This document shows, in pieces, positions 1 to 9,319 of a stretch of DNA of 51,314 nt. The DNA is from Haloarcula japonica DSM 6131. GTDB taxonomy: Archaea > Halobacteriota > Halobacteria > Halobacteriales > Haloarculaceae. The first letter of the stretch is position 1; every line of letters begins with the position of its first letter. The notes under the pieces are model-generated. The model was not told the origin of the DNA, made no database searches, and saw only the letters and a program-made list of their open reading frames with translations. The stretch covers positions 1 to 51,314 of the forward strand of contig NZ_AOLY01000037.1 of assembly GCF_000336635.1 (NCBI RefSeq), written 5' to 3'. The position numbers and the translations under genes were made by a program.

Positions 1-29
1 GCGCCATCAGAGATGTGTATAAGAGACAG
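1..29. other. Library adapter (454 primer A tail plus Tn5 mosaic end)
   Basis: Bases 11-29 are the 19-base Tn5/Nextera mosaic end AGATGTGTATAAGAGACAG, and bases 1-10 match the 3' end of the 454-style primer A used in early Nextera kits. This is untrimmed library sequence at a contig end. Reading frames must not be drawn through it. Confidence 0.95.
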
Positions 30-39
30 CCACTGTTCC

Positions 40-249
40 TCAGAAGCCATCTTTCCTCCCGGTGCTGCCGACAAAGCCGCCAGCAATCATCGATTCCAGC
101 AAGTTAGTAGCAATTGTTGTATACATCGACCACCCTACGTCCGACAACCGAAGCGAGCCAGTAGGAGGTCTATATTTCGGATAGTCATCAGTTAATTTCT
201 GTTCATACATCAATACACAACCCTGGTTATCAATTACATACCTGGACAC
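40..249 (-). CDS. Hypothetical small protein, doubtful
   Basis: A 69-codon frame on the minus strand starts at a GTG, preceded in frame by a TAA, and ends at a TGA only 11 bases from the adapter junction. It shows no motif that I recognise; the middle is Ser/Thr rich and a short Gly/Ala stretch precedes a basic C-terminus. Codon use is less GC-rich than in the housekeeping genes. It would be divergent from the peptide gene at 458. It could be a genuine small gene of the left-edge AT-rich island or a chance frame; the nearby adapter removes any downstream context. Confidence 0.25.
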   Translation of the reverse strand: MSRYVIDNQGCVLMYEQKLTDDYPKYRPPTGSLRLSDVGWSMYTTIATNLLESMIAGGFVGSTGRKDGF

Positions 250-391
250 TAAACGTTACTGATGGGGGGTATCGCTAGCGTCTTCTCATGCGCACATACG
301 ACTTGTGCGTGTGGTTTTCCCTCTAAACACGCGATTTATGCCTTGCATAAGTTACTTTCTGGATTTATCTGTTAATTCCATTCTTAATACA

Positions 392-430
392 ACATATAAT
401 ATGTAGGTACTTTTCAAATAAATTTAATTA
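392..430 (+). promoter_or_regulatory. Palindrome plus TATA-like box before the Gly-Pro peptide gene
   Basis: Positions 392-404 form a 13-base palindrome (ACATAT-A-ATATGT). A TATA-like stretch TTTAATTA lies at 423-430, 28-35 bases before the ATG at 458. The order palindrome, TATA box, start codon suits a regulated, nearly leaderless archaeal promoter. The inverted repeats TTATG/CATAA (336-350) and CGCACA/TGTGCG (291-309) lie further upstream in the same AT-rich spacer. Confidence 0.4.
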
Positions 431-457
431 TGTCCCCACCATCATCGAAGTTGTATC

Positions 458-589
458 ATGTCAGATACCACCATGCGCGAATACCTCGCAGAGCACCCAA
501 AAATGGCCGGCGCACTGTTCACCCTCCTGATGCTACTGTCACAGGCAGGGACTGCAGCAGCTAACAACAGCACTTATATCGGGCCGTAA
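458..589 (+). CDS. Small hydrophobic haloarchaeal peptide with Gly-Pro C-terminus (DUF7503-like)
   Basis: This 43-residue protein has a short charged N-terminus (MSDTTMREYLAEHPKM), one hydrophobic segment at about residues 17-29 (AGALFTLLMLLSQ), an Ala-rich turn (AGTAAANNS), and ends Tyr-Ile-Gly-Pro. The layout N-Asp/Glu, AEHPKMxGxLF, LLSQAG, A-A-A, ending in GP matches from memory a recurrent family of haloarchaeal micro-proteins (DUF7503). The single hydrophobic stretch could be a signal or membrane segment. It is convergent with the CHAT protease gene (70-base gap), so the pair may be protease and substrate or a secreted-peptide system. The gene is real on composition and family resemblance; its function is unknown. 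Confidence 0.75.
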   Translation: MSDTTMREYLAEHPKMAGALFTLLMLLSQAGTAAANNSTYIGP

Positions 590-658
590 AAGCAGGAGTC
601 GCTAAGAAAACACAACAGTTTCTGCGGTATTGTAACGAACCATGAGTCATTCGAACGT

Positions 659-2743
659 TCAGTGGATAGCGTCCAGATCTATTGAACTACTCCAATAGAG
701 GTCCCCGTCGGTTTTGATTGGTACCTGCTGCATATTTAGAAATTCTAGCAATTCGTCACTGGAGACAGTGACAGCATCAATCGGACCAGGGACTAAGTAG
801 TACTCAGTACAGTCATTGAAGTGTGGATGCATAATAGCCCCTAGTCCTTTATTATCTGTCGAGTATGTGTTCATTTCTACGCTGTAACCGTGTTCAACGG
901 TTTCTATTTCAAGCAGGTTTGGGATCCCACCATCTGCTTGCGCGACAGTGATACCACCGTCACCCACAACAATGTACTGCCCACCGAGGATGCTCTCACC
1001 GCGTGCAATGGTAAGCGCTGCACGGAGGGGGAAGCCACAGTTCAACAGCCGGGCGACTGCCTCTCCGATGCGAACCGCGCCGTCGTTCAGTACTTCGTTA
1101 AGCGTGACAATACCGGCGATTGCGCCCTTCTCGACGAGCGCCAAGCCCTGATTGTATGAGTTACAGGCATTCAACAGGAACGTGTCGATGCCGACCGAGT
1201 CGACCGTCGTCACGTCGAGCTTGCCGTCGGAGCAGACGAAGCCGTCGTGTTCCGTATGGCCGATATAGTGGAAGAACTCCGCGTCGGTCGTAAGGACCGT
1301 TCTGAGTTCCGCCGTCGTCAGGTTATCGTGGACCGTGACATCAAACGGCAGGTCGTCACGGGTGCCGTACACTTCGTCGACGAGCTGCCGTTCCTCGTCC
1401 ATCCGGGCGTCGTTCTGGACGACGCGAATCGTGATGTCCTCGGCGTTCGTATCGCGGTCGAGTCGGTGTTCGAACGCTGCTTTGGTCAGCTTGCTCGCAC
1501 CGATGGGGATGCTGTCCCCGATCCAGGCCTGTTCGAGTGAGTCCTCGGCCTGTGGCTCGACGTAGTCCGTCTCGGCTGTGGCAGTGCCAGTATCGGAACT
1601 CGCGGCGCGGGTAATAACATCGTCGCGGGTGAATTCAGCCTCGGCCTCCGCCGGCACGCTTGCCTGATTCAGCCGCTGTTGCTGATGCGTTCGGACGATA
1701 GCGAGGTCATCGACGACGTACGGGAGCTGTTCCGCGTTCGCCGGCACCGGGTCGATATGTGTCGTCAGCCGCCACTTCGGAATGTGGTCCTCGATCACGT
1801 CGTACGGGACCTGCAGATAGGTGGCGACTTGCTCTGCCAGTGGCCGCTGATACAGTGATTCGAAATCGAGGTCGACGTATGGCTCGATGGCCGCCCGTTC
1901 GTGTAAGTCGATCTGGTGGAATCCCTCAGTGCGTGTGACACAATCGAGAAAGAAGAGACGCTTGAGAGTTCGTCCGACCTCGGATTCGAAGCCGCGTGCG
2001 GTATCGAGCGAGTACGTAAATCCTGTGTCGGTCGTGAGCCGCGGCTCGGATGCGGGGGCGAGCGAGGCCCCGAGGTAATACGAAAGCGGCGCGGCGACGA
2101 AGATAGACGCGAGATCAGGCGGGAGTTCGAGCGTGACACCGGTATCCGGACTGTCGATATCCATCGGGATGTCCAGACTGTCACCCATTTCAATCGCCGG
2201 CGGGTGGCCGCGAAGCGTCGGATAAGAGCGCTCGGGGTCGTGGGCTTTGAGCGCCGACCCGAAGGTCTCGACCGCGGCCATCACGTCTGCCGGTTGCTCA
2301 GTCGTCGTGACCGTAGCCGCCGGGCGGTCGTGCTGTGAGCGAGCGCCGATGAGCAAGTCAGTCGGGCTGTCGAACTCGATACGGGTCCGCTCCGAGTCGA
2401 CGGTGACCTCTATCGCGGTATCCTCAACCCGCATGTACGTCTTGATCTGCGTCAGCGGGTCGAGTACGTAATCATCCGACGGTAGCGTTTCCGATTCGAA
2501 CTGGGCGACCTCGGCGGCTATCGCGCCGTCGTCGTCACGGACATAGACCATGACCACTGTTGGCAGTTCGATAGCGCGCGTCCGTATCTGGACAGCGTCT
2601 CCGACGGGATACTGAAACACGTCGGTCGCCCCTTCCCTGAGCGCAATGGGTGTCGGCGTATGTATCCGGTAGCGCTGGCGCTCGATCTGATCGATGACTT
2701 CGAGCCCGGGACGGTCCGCAAGCGGTTCGAACGTTAGAGTCAT
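659..2743 (-). CDS. CHAT-domain (caspase-like) cysteine protease
   Basis: The 694-residue protein has a long N-terminal region (about 1-420) of no recognised fold, a Ser/Thr/Ala-rich linker near 405-425, and a C-terminal CHAT domain. The catalytic dyad is visible: His496 in FHYIGHTEHDG and Cys527 in FLLNACNS, with the downstream Gly-Ala-Ile-Ala-Gly strand typical of clan CD peptidases. CHAT proteases cleave partner proteins in bacterial defence and cell-death systems; in archaea their targets are unknown. I chose the ATG at 2743 because it lies about 40 bases after a TATA-like box at 2780-2787; a TTG at 2779 would give 706 residues but overlaps the promoter. No signal peptide or membrane segment is seen, so it is probably cytoplasmic. 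Confidence 0.85.
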   Translation of the reverse strand: MTLTFEPLADRPGLEVIDQIERQRYRIHTPTPIALREGATDVFQYPVGDAVQIRTRAIELPTVVMVYVRDDDGAIAAEVAQFESETLPSDDYVLDPLTQIKTYMRVEDTAIEVTVDSERTRIEFDSPTDLLIGARSQHDRPAATVTTTEQPADVMAAVETFGSALKAHDPERSYPTLRGHPPAIEMGDSLDIPMDIDSPDTGVTLELPPDLASIFVAAPLSYYLGASLAPASEPRLTTDTGFTYSLDTARGFESEVGRTLKRLFFLDCVTRTEGFHQIDLHERAAIEPYVDLDFESLYQRPLAEQVATYLQVPYDVIEDHIPKWRLTTHIDPVPANAEQLPYVVDDLAIVRTHQQQRLNQASVPAEAEAEFTRDDVITRAASSDTGTATAETDYVEPQAEDSLEQAWIGDSIPIGASKLTKAAFEHRLDRDTNAEDITIRVVQNDARMDEERQLVDEVYGTRDDLPFDVTVHDNLTTAELRTVLTTDAEFFHYIGHTEHDGFVCSDGKLDVTTVDSVGIDTFLLNACNSYNQGLALVEKGAIAGIVTLNEVLNDGAVRIGEAVARLLNCGFPLRAALTIARGESILGGQYIVVGDGGITVAQADGGIPNLLEIETVEHGYSVEMNTYSTDNKGLGAIMHPHFNDCTEYYLVPGPIDAVTVSSDELLEFLNMQQVPIKTDGDLYWSSSIDLDAIH

Positions 2744-2778
2744 ATAATAAACGAGCGAGGCAGTATTACTCTCGTACA

Positions 2779-2787
2779 ATTAAAACG
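2779..2787 (-). promoter_or_regulatory. TATA-like box of the CHAT gene
   Basis: On the minus strand the sequence GTTTTAATT lies 37-44 bases before the ATG at 2743. Initiation about 26 bases downstream would leave a leader of roughly 10-15 bases. The box supports the 2743 start over the TTG at 2779. Confidence 0.4.
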
Positions 2788-2968
2788 ATAGAGATCATGA
2801 AAAAGATATCGCCGGCCTCACCTATCGCAGTCTGGCCTCCTACGGAGACTGGTCGAAACGGGGTGACTGAACGGAAACACGCCAGCGGAGTGAAACAGGC
2901 TGTTCCGTGTAACCCCTGTCGACCGGCGGGCGAAGCGGGTAAGGGCACCCCGGCCTAACGTTGTCGTA

Positions 2969-3421
2969 GTGAAAGAGTTCGAGCGCAAACAGTTGCTGGA
3001 GCGCATCGAACGCGACAGCGCGACCGTCGGCGCGGACATCCCCGACGAGATCACCGTTCAGGGCGAGGAGATCGAACTCCAGTCGTTCGTCTTCGAGATC
3101 AAGCGTCGGGAGACGATTCCGCGAGGCGAACGCGAGCGCGTCGAACAGGCAAAGAAGAACCTGCGGCGCGAACGCCTCCAGCGCAAGCAACGCATCGAGG
3201 ACAACGAAGTGAGCTACGAGCGCGGCGAGGAACTCGCCACGGCCATCATCGGTATCGACCGGGCCCTCAATGCGCTCGAACAGCTCGGTGCAGCGGACAT
3301 CGAACAGGAGGCCCAGGCACAGGAGGCGGCCGACAGGAAGCGCTGGATGAAGTTCCTCCAGAAAGCGCTGGGCCACGAGGACGCGGACTCCGGCACGGGT
3401 CGTGCCGGGCGGAGCTACTAA
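2969..3421 (+). CDS. DUF5788 family protein
   Basis: A 150-residue, highly charged protein with a GTG start. The Lys/Arg/Glu-rich middle (about 55-85) is likely a long helix or coiled coil, with a second helical stretch near 110-135. It resembles the haloarchaeal DUF5788 family, which has no assigned role. Its stop is one base before the polX start, so the two are almost certainly co-transcribed, and a link to DNA repair is a reasonable inference. No catalytic motif is visible. Confidence 0.7.
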   Translation: MKEFERKQLLERIERDSATVGADIPDEITVQGEEIELQSFVFEIKRRETIPRGERERVEQAKKNLRRERLQRKQRIEDNEVSYERGEELATAIIGIDRALNALEQLGAADIEQEAQAQEAADRKRWMKFLQKALGHEDADSGTGRAGRSY

Positions 3422-3422
3422 C

Positions 3423-5204
3423 ATGAGCCGGAACGACGAGATCGCGACACTGCTCGAAGAGTTCGCCGACCTGCTGGACGCGAAAGGCGTCGAGTACAAG
3501 CCCCGTGCCTACCGCCGGGCGGCCGAGAACATCAGGGACCACCCGGGAGCAATCGAGGGGCTTGCTGCAGAGGGCCAGGACAGCATCGGCGAGATCGACG
3601 GCGTCGGCGACGCCATCTCCTCGAAGGTGGTCGAATACTTCGAGACCGGCGAAATCGAGGAACTGACCGAGCTTCGAGAGGAACTCCCTGTCGAGATGGA
3701 CGCTCTCACGGCGGTCGAGGGTATCGGGCCGAAATCCGTCGGCTCACTGTACGAGGCGCTGGGTATCACCACCCTCGATGAGTTGGAGGCGGCCGCGGAG
3801 GCCGGCGAGATTCAAGCGGTGTCGGGCTTCGGCGCGAAGACGGAGCAGAACATCCTCGACAACATCGACTTCGCCCGCGAGGCCCATGAGCGCTCGCTGC
3901 TCGGCGAGGCCCGCCCGTACGGCGACCAGGTGCGGAAGTACATGGCCGCCGGCGACGCCGTAGCCGAGTGTGCGCTCGGCGGGTCGATCCGCCGTTGGCG
4001 ACCGACCATCGGCGACGTAGACGTACTCGTCGGGAGCGCCGATACCGAGGCCGTCGTCGACCGCTTTACCGCCTGGGACGAACTCGACCGCGTCATCGAG
4101 TCCGGCGAGACGAAGGCGAGCGCCTACGCCGACGACGTGCGGGTCGACCTGCGCGTCGTCGACCCCTCGGAGTTCGGTGCGGCGCTGCAGTATTTCACCG
4201 GGAGCAAGGACCACAACGTCGCGGTCCGCAACCGCGCCATCGAGCGGGACCTGAAGGTCAACGAGTACGGCGTGTTCAGAGAGGTGCGAAGCACCTCAAG
4301 CAGTCGGACGCAGTCCGACGACGACGTAGAGGGTGTCGAAGACGACGACCAGCGAGCCGGCGAACGGGTGGCCGGCAAGAGCGAGGAAGGAGTCTACGAC
4401 GCGCTCGGGATGGACTGGGTCCCGCCTGAACTCCGCGAGAACCGCGGAGAGGTTGCGGCCGCCGCCGACGGGTCGCTCCCGGACCTTCTCACCGAGGGCG
4501 AGGTCCGCGGCGACATCCATACGCACACGGACTGGTCCGACGGGGGCAACACCGTCGCGGAGATGGTAGAGGGCGCTGTCGACTTCGGCCACGACTACCT
4601 CGCCGTCACGGACCACGCGACCGGGCCGGGGATGGTCGGCGGCGTCGGCGTCTCCGACGAGCGACTCCGCGAGCAGATCTCGGAGGTCGAGTCGGTCGCG
4701 GCGGCGGCCGACATCGACGTGTTCACCGGCGTCGAGGCCAACATCGCCGCTGACGGGACTATCTCCGTCGCCGACGACCTACTGGCGGACCTGGATGTTG
4801 TGGTCGCCTCGCCCCACGCCGCATTGGACGGCGACGGCACCGACCGACTCGTCGCGGCCGCGGAACATCCGGACGTGAACGTCATCGGCCACCCGACCGG
4901 CCGGTATCTCAATCGCCGGGAGGGGCTGGACGTGGACATGGAACGGCTCGCCGACGCCGCCGCCGACAACGACACGGCGCTCGAAATCAACGCCAACCCC
5001 GCTCGACTGGACCTCGGCGGCGGTGCGGTCAAGCAGGCCGTCGAGGCCGGCGCGGAGGTCGTCATCAACACCGACGCCCACAGCCCGGACAACTTCGGAC
5101 TCCTGCGCTACGGCGTCCACACGGCGCGGCGGGGGTGGGCCGAGACGGCCGACGTGTTGAACACCCGCGATGCGGACGGCCTCCGCGAGTTCCTCGATGC
5201 CTGA
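3423..5204 (+). CDS. polX: PolX-family DNA polymerase/3'-5' exonuclease (PHP domain)
   Basis: The 593-residue protein begins with helix-hairpin-helix repeats (about 1-160: [28 protein letters not shown]). It continues with a family X nucleotidyltransferase core holding GGSIRR near 186 and the three metal-binding carboxylates Asp198, Asp200 and Asp242. It ends in a PHP phosphoesterase domain from Asp364 ([29 protein letters not shown]). PolX enzymes fill short gaps in base excision repair, and the PHP domain proofreads or removes 3' ends. A hydrophilic linker at about 287-330 is partly encoded by two perfect palindromes (see 4281-4319), which is unusual. The ATG at 3423 is one base after the upstream stop; the downstream gene overlaps by 8 bases. 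Confidence 0.93.
   Translation: MSRNDEIATLLEEFADLLDAKGVEYKPRAYRRAAENIRDHPGAIEGLAAEGQDSIGEIDGVGDAISSKVVEYFETGEIEELTELREELPVEMDALTAVEGIGPKSVGSLYEALGITTLDELEAAAEAGEIQAVSGFGAKTEQNILDNIDFAREAHERSLLGEARPYGDQVRKYMAAGDAVAECALGGSIRRWRPTIGDVDVLVGSADTEAVVDRFTAWDELDRVIESGETKASAYADDVRVDLRVVDPSEFGAALQYFTGSKDHNVAVRNRAIERDLKVNEYGVFREVRSTSSSRTQSDDDVEGVEDDDQRAGERVAGKSEEGVYDALGMDWVPPELRENRGEVAAAADGSLPDLLTEGEVRGDIHTHTDWSDGGNTVAEMVEGAVDFGHDYLAVTDHATGPGMVGGVGVSDERLREQISEVESVAAAADIDVFTGVEANIAADGTISVADDLLADLDVVVASPHAALDGDGTDRLVAAAEHPDVNVIGHPTGRYLNRREGLDVDMERLADAAADNDTALEINANPARLDLGGGAVKQAVEAGAEVVINTDAHSPDNFGLLRYGVHTARRGWAETADVLNTRDADGLREFLDA
4281..4319 (+). repeat. Paired palindromic element inside polX
   Basis: Two perfect hairpins sit side by side within the coding frame: GAGGTGC-gaa-GCACCTC (4281-4297) and GTCGGAC-gca-GTCCGAC (4303-4319). 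They encode part of the low-complexity linker ([15 protein letters not shown]) between the polymerase and PHP domains. In-frame double hairpins of this kind look like a small dispersed haloarchaeal palindromic element tolerated in a flexible linker. Confidence 0.6.
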
Positions 5205-5661
5205 GGACGCCCCCAGCGACCGGCTCGTGCTCGATGCGATGTTGGGAAAGCTCGCCACATACCTGCGGATGTGCGGCTACGACACGGCCTACGCGCTGGA
5301 CCGGGACGCCGAGGCCGACGACGACCTCCTCGCCCTGGCCGCCGATGAGGACCGACTGCTGATTACCCAGGACACGGACCTTGCCGCTCGTGCGCCTGAG
5401 AGCGTCCTGCTTAGCGAGCGGGAGATCGACGGCCAGTTGCGGGAACTCGCCGACGCCGGCTTCCGACTCTCGCTCGCACCGGAGCCGGCTCACTGTGGCG
5501 TCTGCAACGGCCCGGTCGAGGAGGTCGACCCGGTGGAACCGACGCCGGAGTACGCACCGAGTGCGAGCGACGAACCGGTCTGGCGCTGTACGGACTGCGG
5601 GCAACACTTCTGGAAAGGGAGCCACTGGGCGTCAGTTAAGACGACGCTGGAAGACCTATAG
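5197..5661 (+). CDS. Mut7-C RNase domain protein with zinc ribbon
   Basis: The 154-residue protein has an N-terminal Mut7-C (PIN-like) domain: DAMLGKLATYLRMCGYDT near 12-30, then conserved acidic residues (LITQDTDLA near 56-64). A C-terminal four-cysteine zinc ribbon follows (CGVC near 100, CTDC near 134). Mut7-C proteins are predicted metal-dependent ribonucleases. The ATG overlaps the polX stop by 8 bases, so translation is probably coupled and the gene belongs to the DUF5788-polX operon. Confidence 0.88.
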   Translation: MPEDAPSDRLVLDAMLGKLATYLRMCGYDTAYALDRDAEADDDLLALAADEDRLLITQDTDLAARAPESVLLSEREIDGQLRELADAGFRLSLAPEPAHCGVCNGPVEEVDPVEPTPEYAPSASDEPVWRCTDCGQHFWKGSHWASVKTTLEDL

Positions 5662-5685
5662 AATACAGAAAACCACCGGGCGTCG

Positions 5686-6705
5686 CTACAGTTCTTCAGC
5701 GACGGCGACGGCCTCCTCGGTCGTCCCCTCGACGACCACGCCGGTCGTCACGCCGTCTTCGGTCCAGTAGACCACAGCCCTGTCGTCACGCTCGACGGCT
5801 GTCGCATTCCGGCCGTTCACCTGCACTGCCGTTCCGTTCTCCGCGTCGTCCAGATAGCTCGACGCGCCGGTGGCGGTCAGGAGCGTCACGTTCTCCCCGT
5901 CGGCGTCGTACTGCTGGACCACAGCCGTACTATCGGCCCGGCTGATGTACCGGGCCTCCTCGAAGGTCCCGTTATCGTACTCCGGCAGATCCAGATCCGT
6001 CGCGGACTGAGCTGCGTCGTAGGTTTCGTAGGTTTCGACCGTCGTGACGGCGACCCGGTCAGCCGGCGGGGCGAACTGGCTGTCGTCGATGCTGACGTTG
6101 AAATTGGTTTCCTCGACGGTGAGTTCCGTCCGGTTCTTCCCGTCGTCGGTGATCAGCTTGTGGACGCGGTAGTCCTCGGTGTCGACCCACAGCGTCGTGT
6201 TCGGCGCGTCGATGCTCTCGTTGGTCGGTTCGAGGTCGAGTATGTACGTCGACTTGCCGTTAACCTCCTCGGTCCCCCGGAGCGTCGCAGTGACGTTCTC
6301 CTCTGGAACCGGGTCGGTAGTGTCGTTCATCGCCGCGGATTTTTCCGGCAGTTCACGGCCGTAGGACTGGTTCTCGCCGACCGCCCAAGCGACGGTCCCG
6401 TTCGTCCCCATCTCGTAGGCCCGGTCCTCACCAGTGACGGCGGCCCACGCTTTGTTCGGCTCAGCGGCGGCGTACTCGACTGTGGCGGTCTGCGTCGCCG
6501 TGTCGTTGGCTACAGTCACCGTCGCTGTTCCGGTGATCGTCTCGGCTGTATCGTAGCGCTGTTCGGTCTTGTCGAGCACGTCGTCGCCGGACGGTTGTCC
6601 CATCTCGCCGAGGCTTGAGACGCCGGCAACGGCCCCGGCGGCCAGCAGTCCGACGGCGACGAACACAGCAACGATAGCCAGTCTCCGCCCGGTATCGGCT
6701 GTCAT
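5686..6705 (-). CDS. LolA-like surface-anchored protein
   Basis: The 339-residue protein has one N-terminal membrane segment at about 9-30. It is followed by an Asp/Thr/Asn-rich extracellular domain with many N-glycosylation sequons (NGT, NDT, NVT, NES). The fold suggested by the repeating beta pattern and the central TLWVDTEDYRVHK motif is that of LolA or DUF4367-type lipoprotein carriers. It is divergent from a MacB-type exporter gene pair, so it may handle a substrate delivered by that system. No lipobox cysteine is present, so a transmembrane anchor rather than a lipid anchor is expected. Confidence 0.75.
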   Translation of the reverse strand: MTADTGRRLAIVAVFVAVGLLAAGAVAGVSSLGEMGQPSGDDVLDKTEQRYDTAETITGTATVTVANDTATQTATVEYAAAEPNKAWAAVTGEDRAYEMGTNGTVAWAVGENQSYGRELPEKSAAMNDTTDPVPEENVTATLRGTEEVNGKSTYILDLEPTNESIDAPNTTLWVDTEDYRVHKLITDDGKNRTELTVEETNFNVSIDDSQFAPPADRVAVTTVETYETYDAAQSATDLDLPEYDNGTFEEARYISRADSTAVVQQYDADGENVTLLTATGASSYLDDAENGTAVQVNGRNATAVERDDRAVVYWTEDGVTTGVVVEGTTEEAVAVAEEL

Positions 6706-6821
6706 TGGCCGGGCTTAGGACTGGAGTGGTAAGTGGCTTCCTCCTGTCAGAATGCGGACTGTATCCTGACGGGGCCAGACCTGGCGAACCCCTCATTGCC
6801 GTCCAGTCCGTACGCGGGCCC

Positions 6822-7528
<707 letters not shown>

Positions 7529-7529
<1 letters not shown>

Positions 7530-8764
7530 TGGACACCGGCGAAAGCGTGCGCATCACGCTCCGATCTATCAGGGCCCACAAGCTCCGGTCGGCACTGACG
7601 GTCGTCGGGGTCGTCATCGGCATCGCGTCGGTCATCACCTTCGCCACCTTCGGGGCCAGCGTCGAGGCCGAGATCGTCGGCGACATCGAGACGTCGAACG
7701 CGGGCAATATCTACGTGTTCGGCACCCCGGCAGGCGACGACGACTTCGACCGGACGCTCCAGCCGGTGTTTACCGAGTACGACATTCAGCAGTTAGAGGA
7801 AATTGCAGGGGTACAGGCGGTGCTTCCGCGTGGTATCGTCCAGACACAGTCGGTTCGGCATGGGAACCAGACGCTGGCCAGACAGCAGGTCACGGCGGTG
7901 CGACCGGCCAGCTTCACGCAGGGTGTTCTCGTCGAGGGTCGGTCCTTCGGTGCTGACGAGGAGGCCGTCGTGGTCAACGAGCGCATGGCCGGGTCGTTCT
8001 CCGAGAACCTCACGACCGGCGAACGCCTCACCATGACGATGCCCGACGGCGGCGAGCGTAACGTCACCGTCGTCGGCGTCGTCAACGGGACGCGCGGAGA
8101 GGTGCCGGTCAGCGAATTCGCCCGCCAGCCGCGGGTGTACGTCCCAATCGACCCGTTCTACGAGTCGGTCGTCGAGAGTCCGTCAGTGGGCGTGCGTCAG
8201 CGCGCGTACCCACAAGTGACGCTCGTCATCGACCCGCGTGAGATTCCGGAAACGCAGTCGGCGATTCAGACGTACCTCTCCGGTGAGTCCGACGCGCGGT
8301 CGCTGTCGGCCGACGACACGGAACTGGTCGCCCGGTCCGGGAACGACTTCGTCGAGGAGATCAGCGACGTCATCGAGCGCATCACGCGCTTTGTCACCGG
8401 CATCGCCGTTATCGCGCTCGTCGTCGGCGCTATCGGTATCGCCAACGTGATGCTCGTTAGCGTCACCGAACGGACCCGCGAGATCGGCATCATGAAAGCC
8501 GTCGGGGCGCGCAACCGCGACGTGATGCAGGTGTTCCTCGTCGAGGCCGCACTGCTGGGGACAATCGGCTCGCTGCTCGGCGTCCCGCTGGGCCTCCTCG
8601 TCGGCTACGGGGCGACGAGGTACGCCGAAGTCACGTTCTCACTTGCGCCGCTGTGGATGGGGCTTGCGGTCGGCGTCGGTGTGCTGGTCGGCGTCGTCGC
8701 CGGCCTCTACCCGGCGTGGCGAGCGGCCCGGGTCGATCCTATCGACGCGCTCAGACACGAGTAA
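7529..8764 (+). CDS. MacB-type ABC transporter permease (FtsX domain)
   Basis: The 411-residue protein has one membrane helix near residues 18-40, a large extracytoplasmic MacB-PCD domain (about 45-275), and a C-terminal FtsX core with three membrane helices (about 285-310, 335-360, 370-395). The cytoplasmic motif TEREIGIMKAVGA-like segment (TERTREIGIMKAVGARNRD) is the coupling helix region. It pairs with the ATPase in front of it; start and stop overlap by one base. Confidence 0.92.
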
Positions 8765-8816
8765 CGCTTACCGGGATTCAGAACACCGAAATACGTGGTC
8801 GCCGAACCACCGGTCG

Positions 8817-9296
8817 ATGACCCTCTCGGAGGAGGCCCGCGAACGGCTCGCCGACATCGTCGAACTCCAGCCGACCAAAAACGGCGAGTTACAGGAGCGC
8901 TGGGACATGGACAGCGGCAGCGAGGTCCACCAGTACCTCGAATCCGAACTCAAGGAGTACTACTACCGCGACGACAACAGCCTCATCTGTGCGACGCCGG
9001 AGGCGACGACGCTCATCGACGGGGAGGACTCCGAGCGGATTCAGACGGTGACGGTCACCCCGCTCCAGCAGGCTATCGTCGACGTGATCGCCGGGCCGGA
9101 CGAGGAGAGCCAGAGCGTCGTCGCCGTGTTACACGCCCTCCGCGAGGTCGGCGAGGACCGCGACACCGACGACGTCCGCTCCGCGCTTCGGAGCCTCGCA
9201 GACAAGGGGATCGTGGAGACGGTCGAGAAGACCGTGCCCACGTTTAGGCTGGCCGTGCCGCGGGACGAACTGGACATCGAACTGTCCGAAGAGTGA
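8817..9296 (+). CDS. DUF5797 family protein (winged-helix-like)
   Basis: A 159-residue protein with an N-terminal helix-turn-helix-like segment (ERLADIVELQPTKNGELQ), a middle helical region rich in Tyr and acidic residues (YLESELKEYYYRDDN) and a C-terminal winged-helix-like repeat (ALRSLADKGIVETVEKT). It matches the haloarchaeal DUF5797 family by memory. A role in transcription control is suggested by the two wHTH-like modules but is not shown. It lies 52 bases after the MacB gene on the same strand. Confidence 0.7.
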   Translation: MTLSEEARERLADIVELQPTKNGELQERWDMDSGSEVHQYLESELKEYYYRDDNSLICATPEATTLIDGEDSERIQTVTVTPLQQAIVDVIAGPDEESQSVVAVLHALREVGEDRDTDDVRSALRSLADKGIVETVEKTVPTFRLAVPRDELDIELSEE

Positions 9297-9319
9297 GTCC
9301 GGACTGCGGTGTCGGTCTG

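Noticed and set aside
2797-2958. 53-codon plus-strand frame upstream of the DUF5788 gene with a CNPC motif
   Set aside because: Composition is not haloarchaeal-like (few acids, many Lys/Pro), the nearest TATA-like box is too close to the ATG, and it overlaps the CHAT promoter region.
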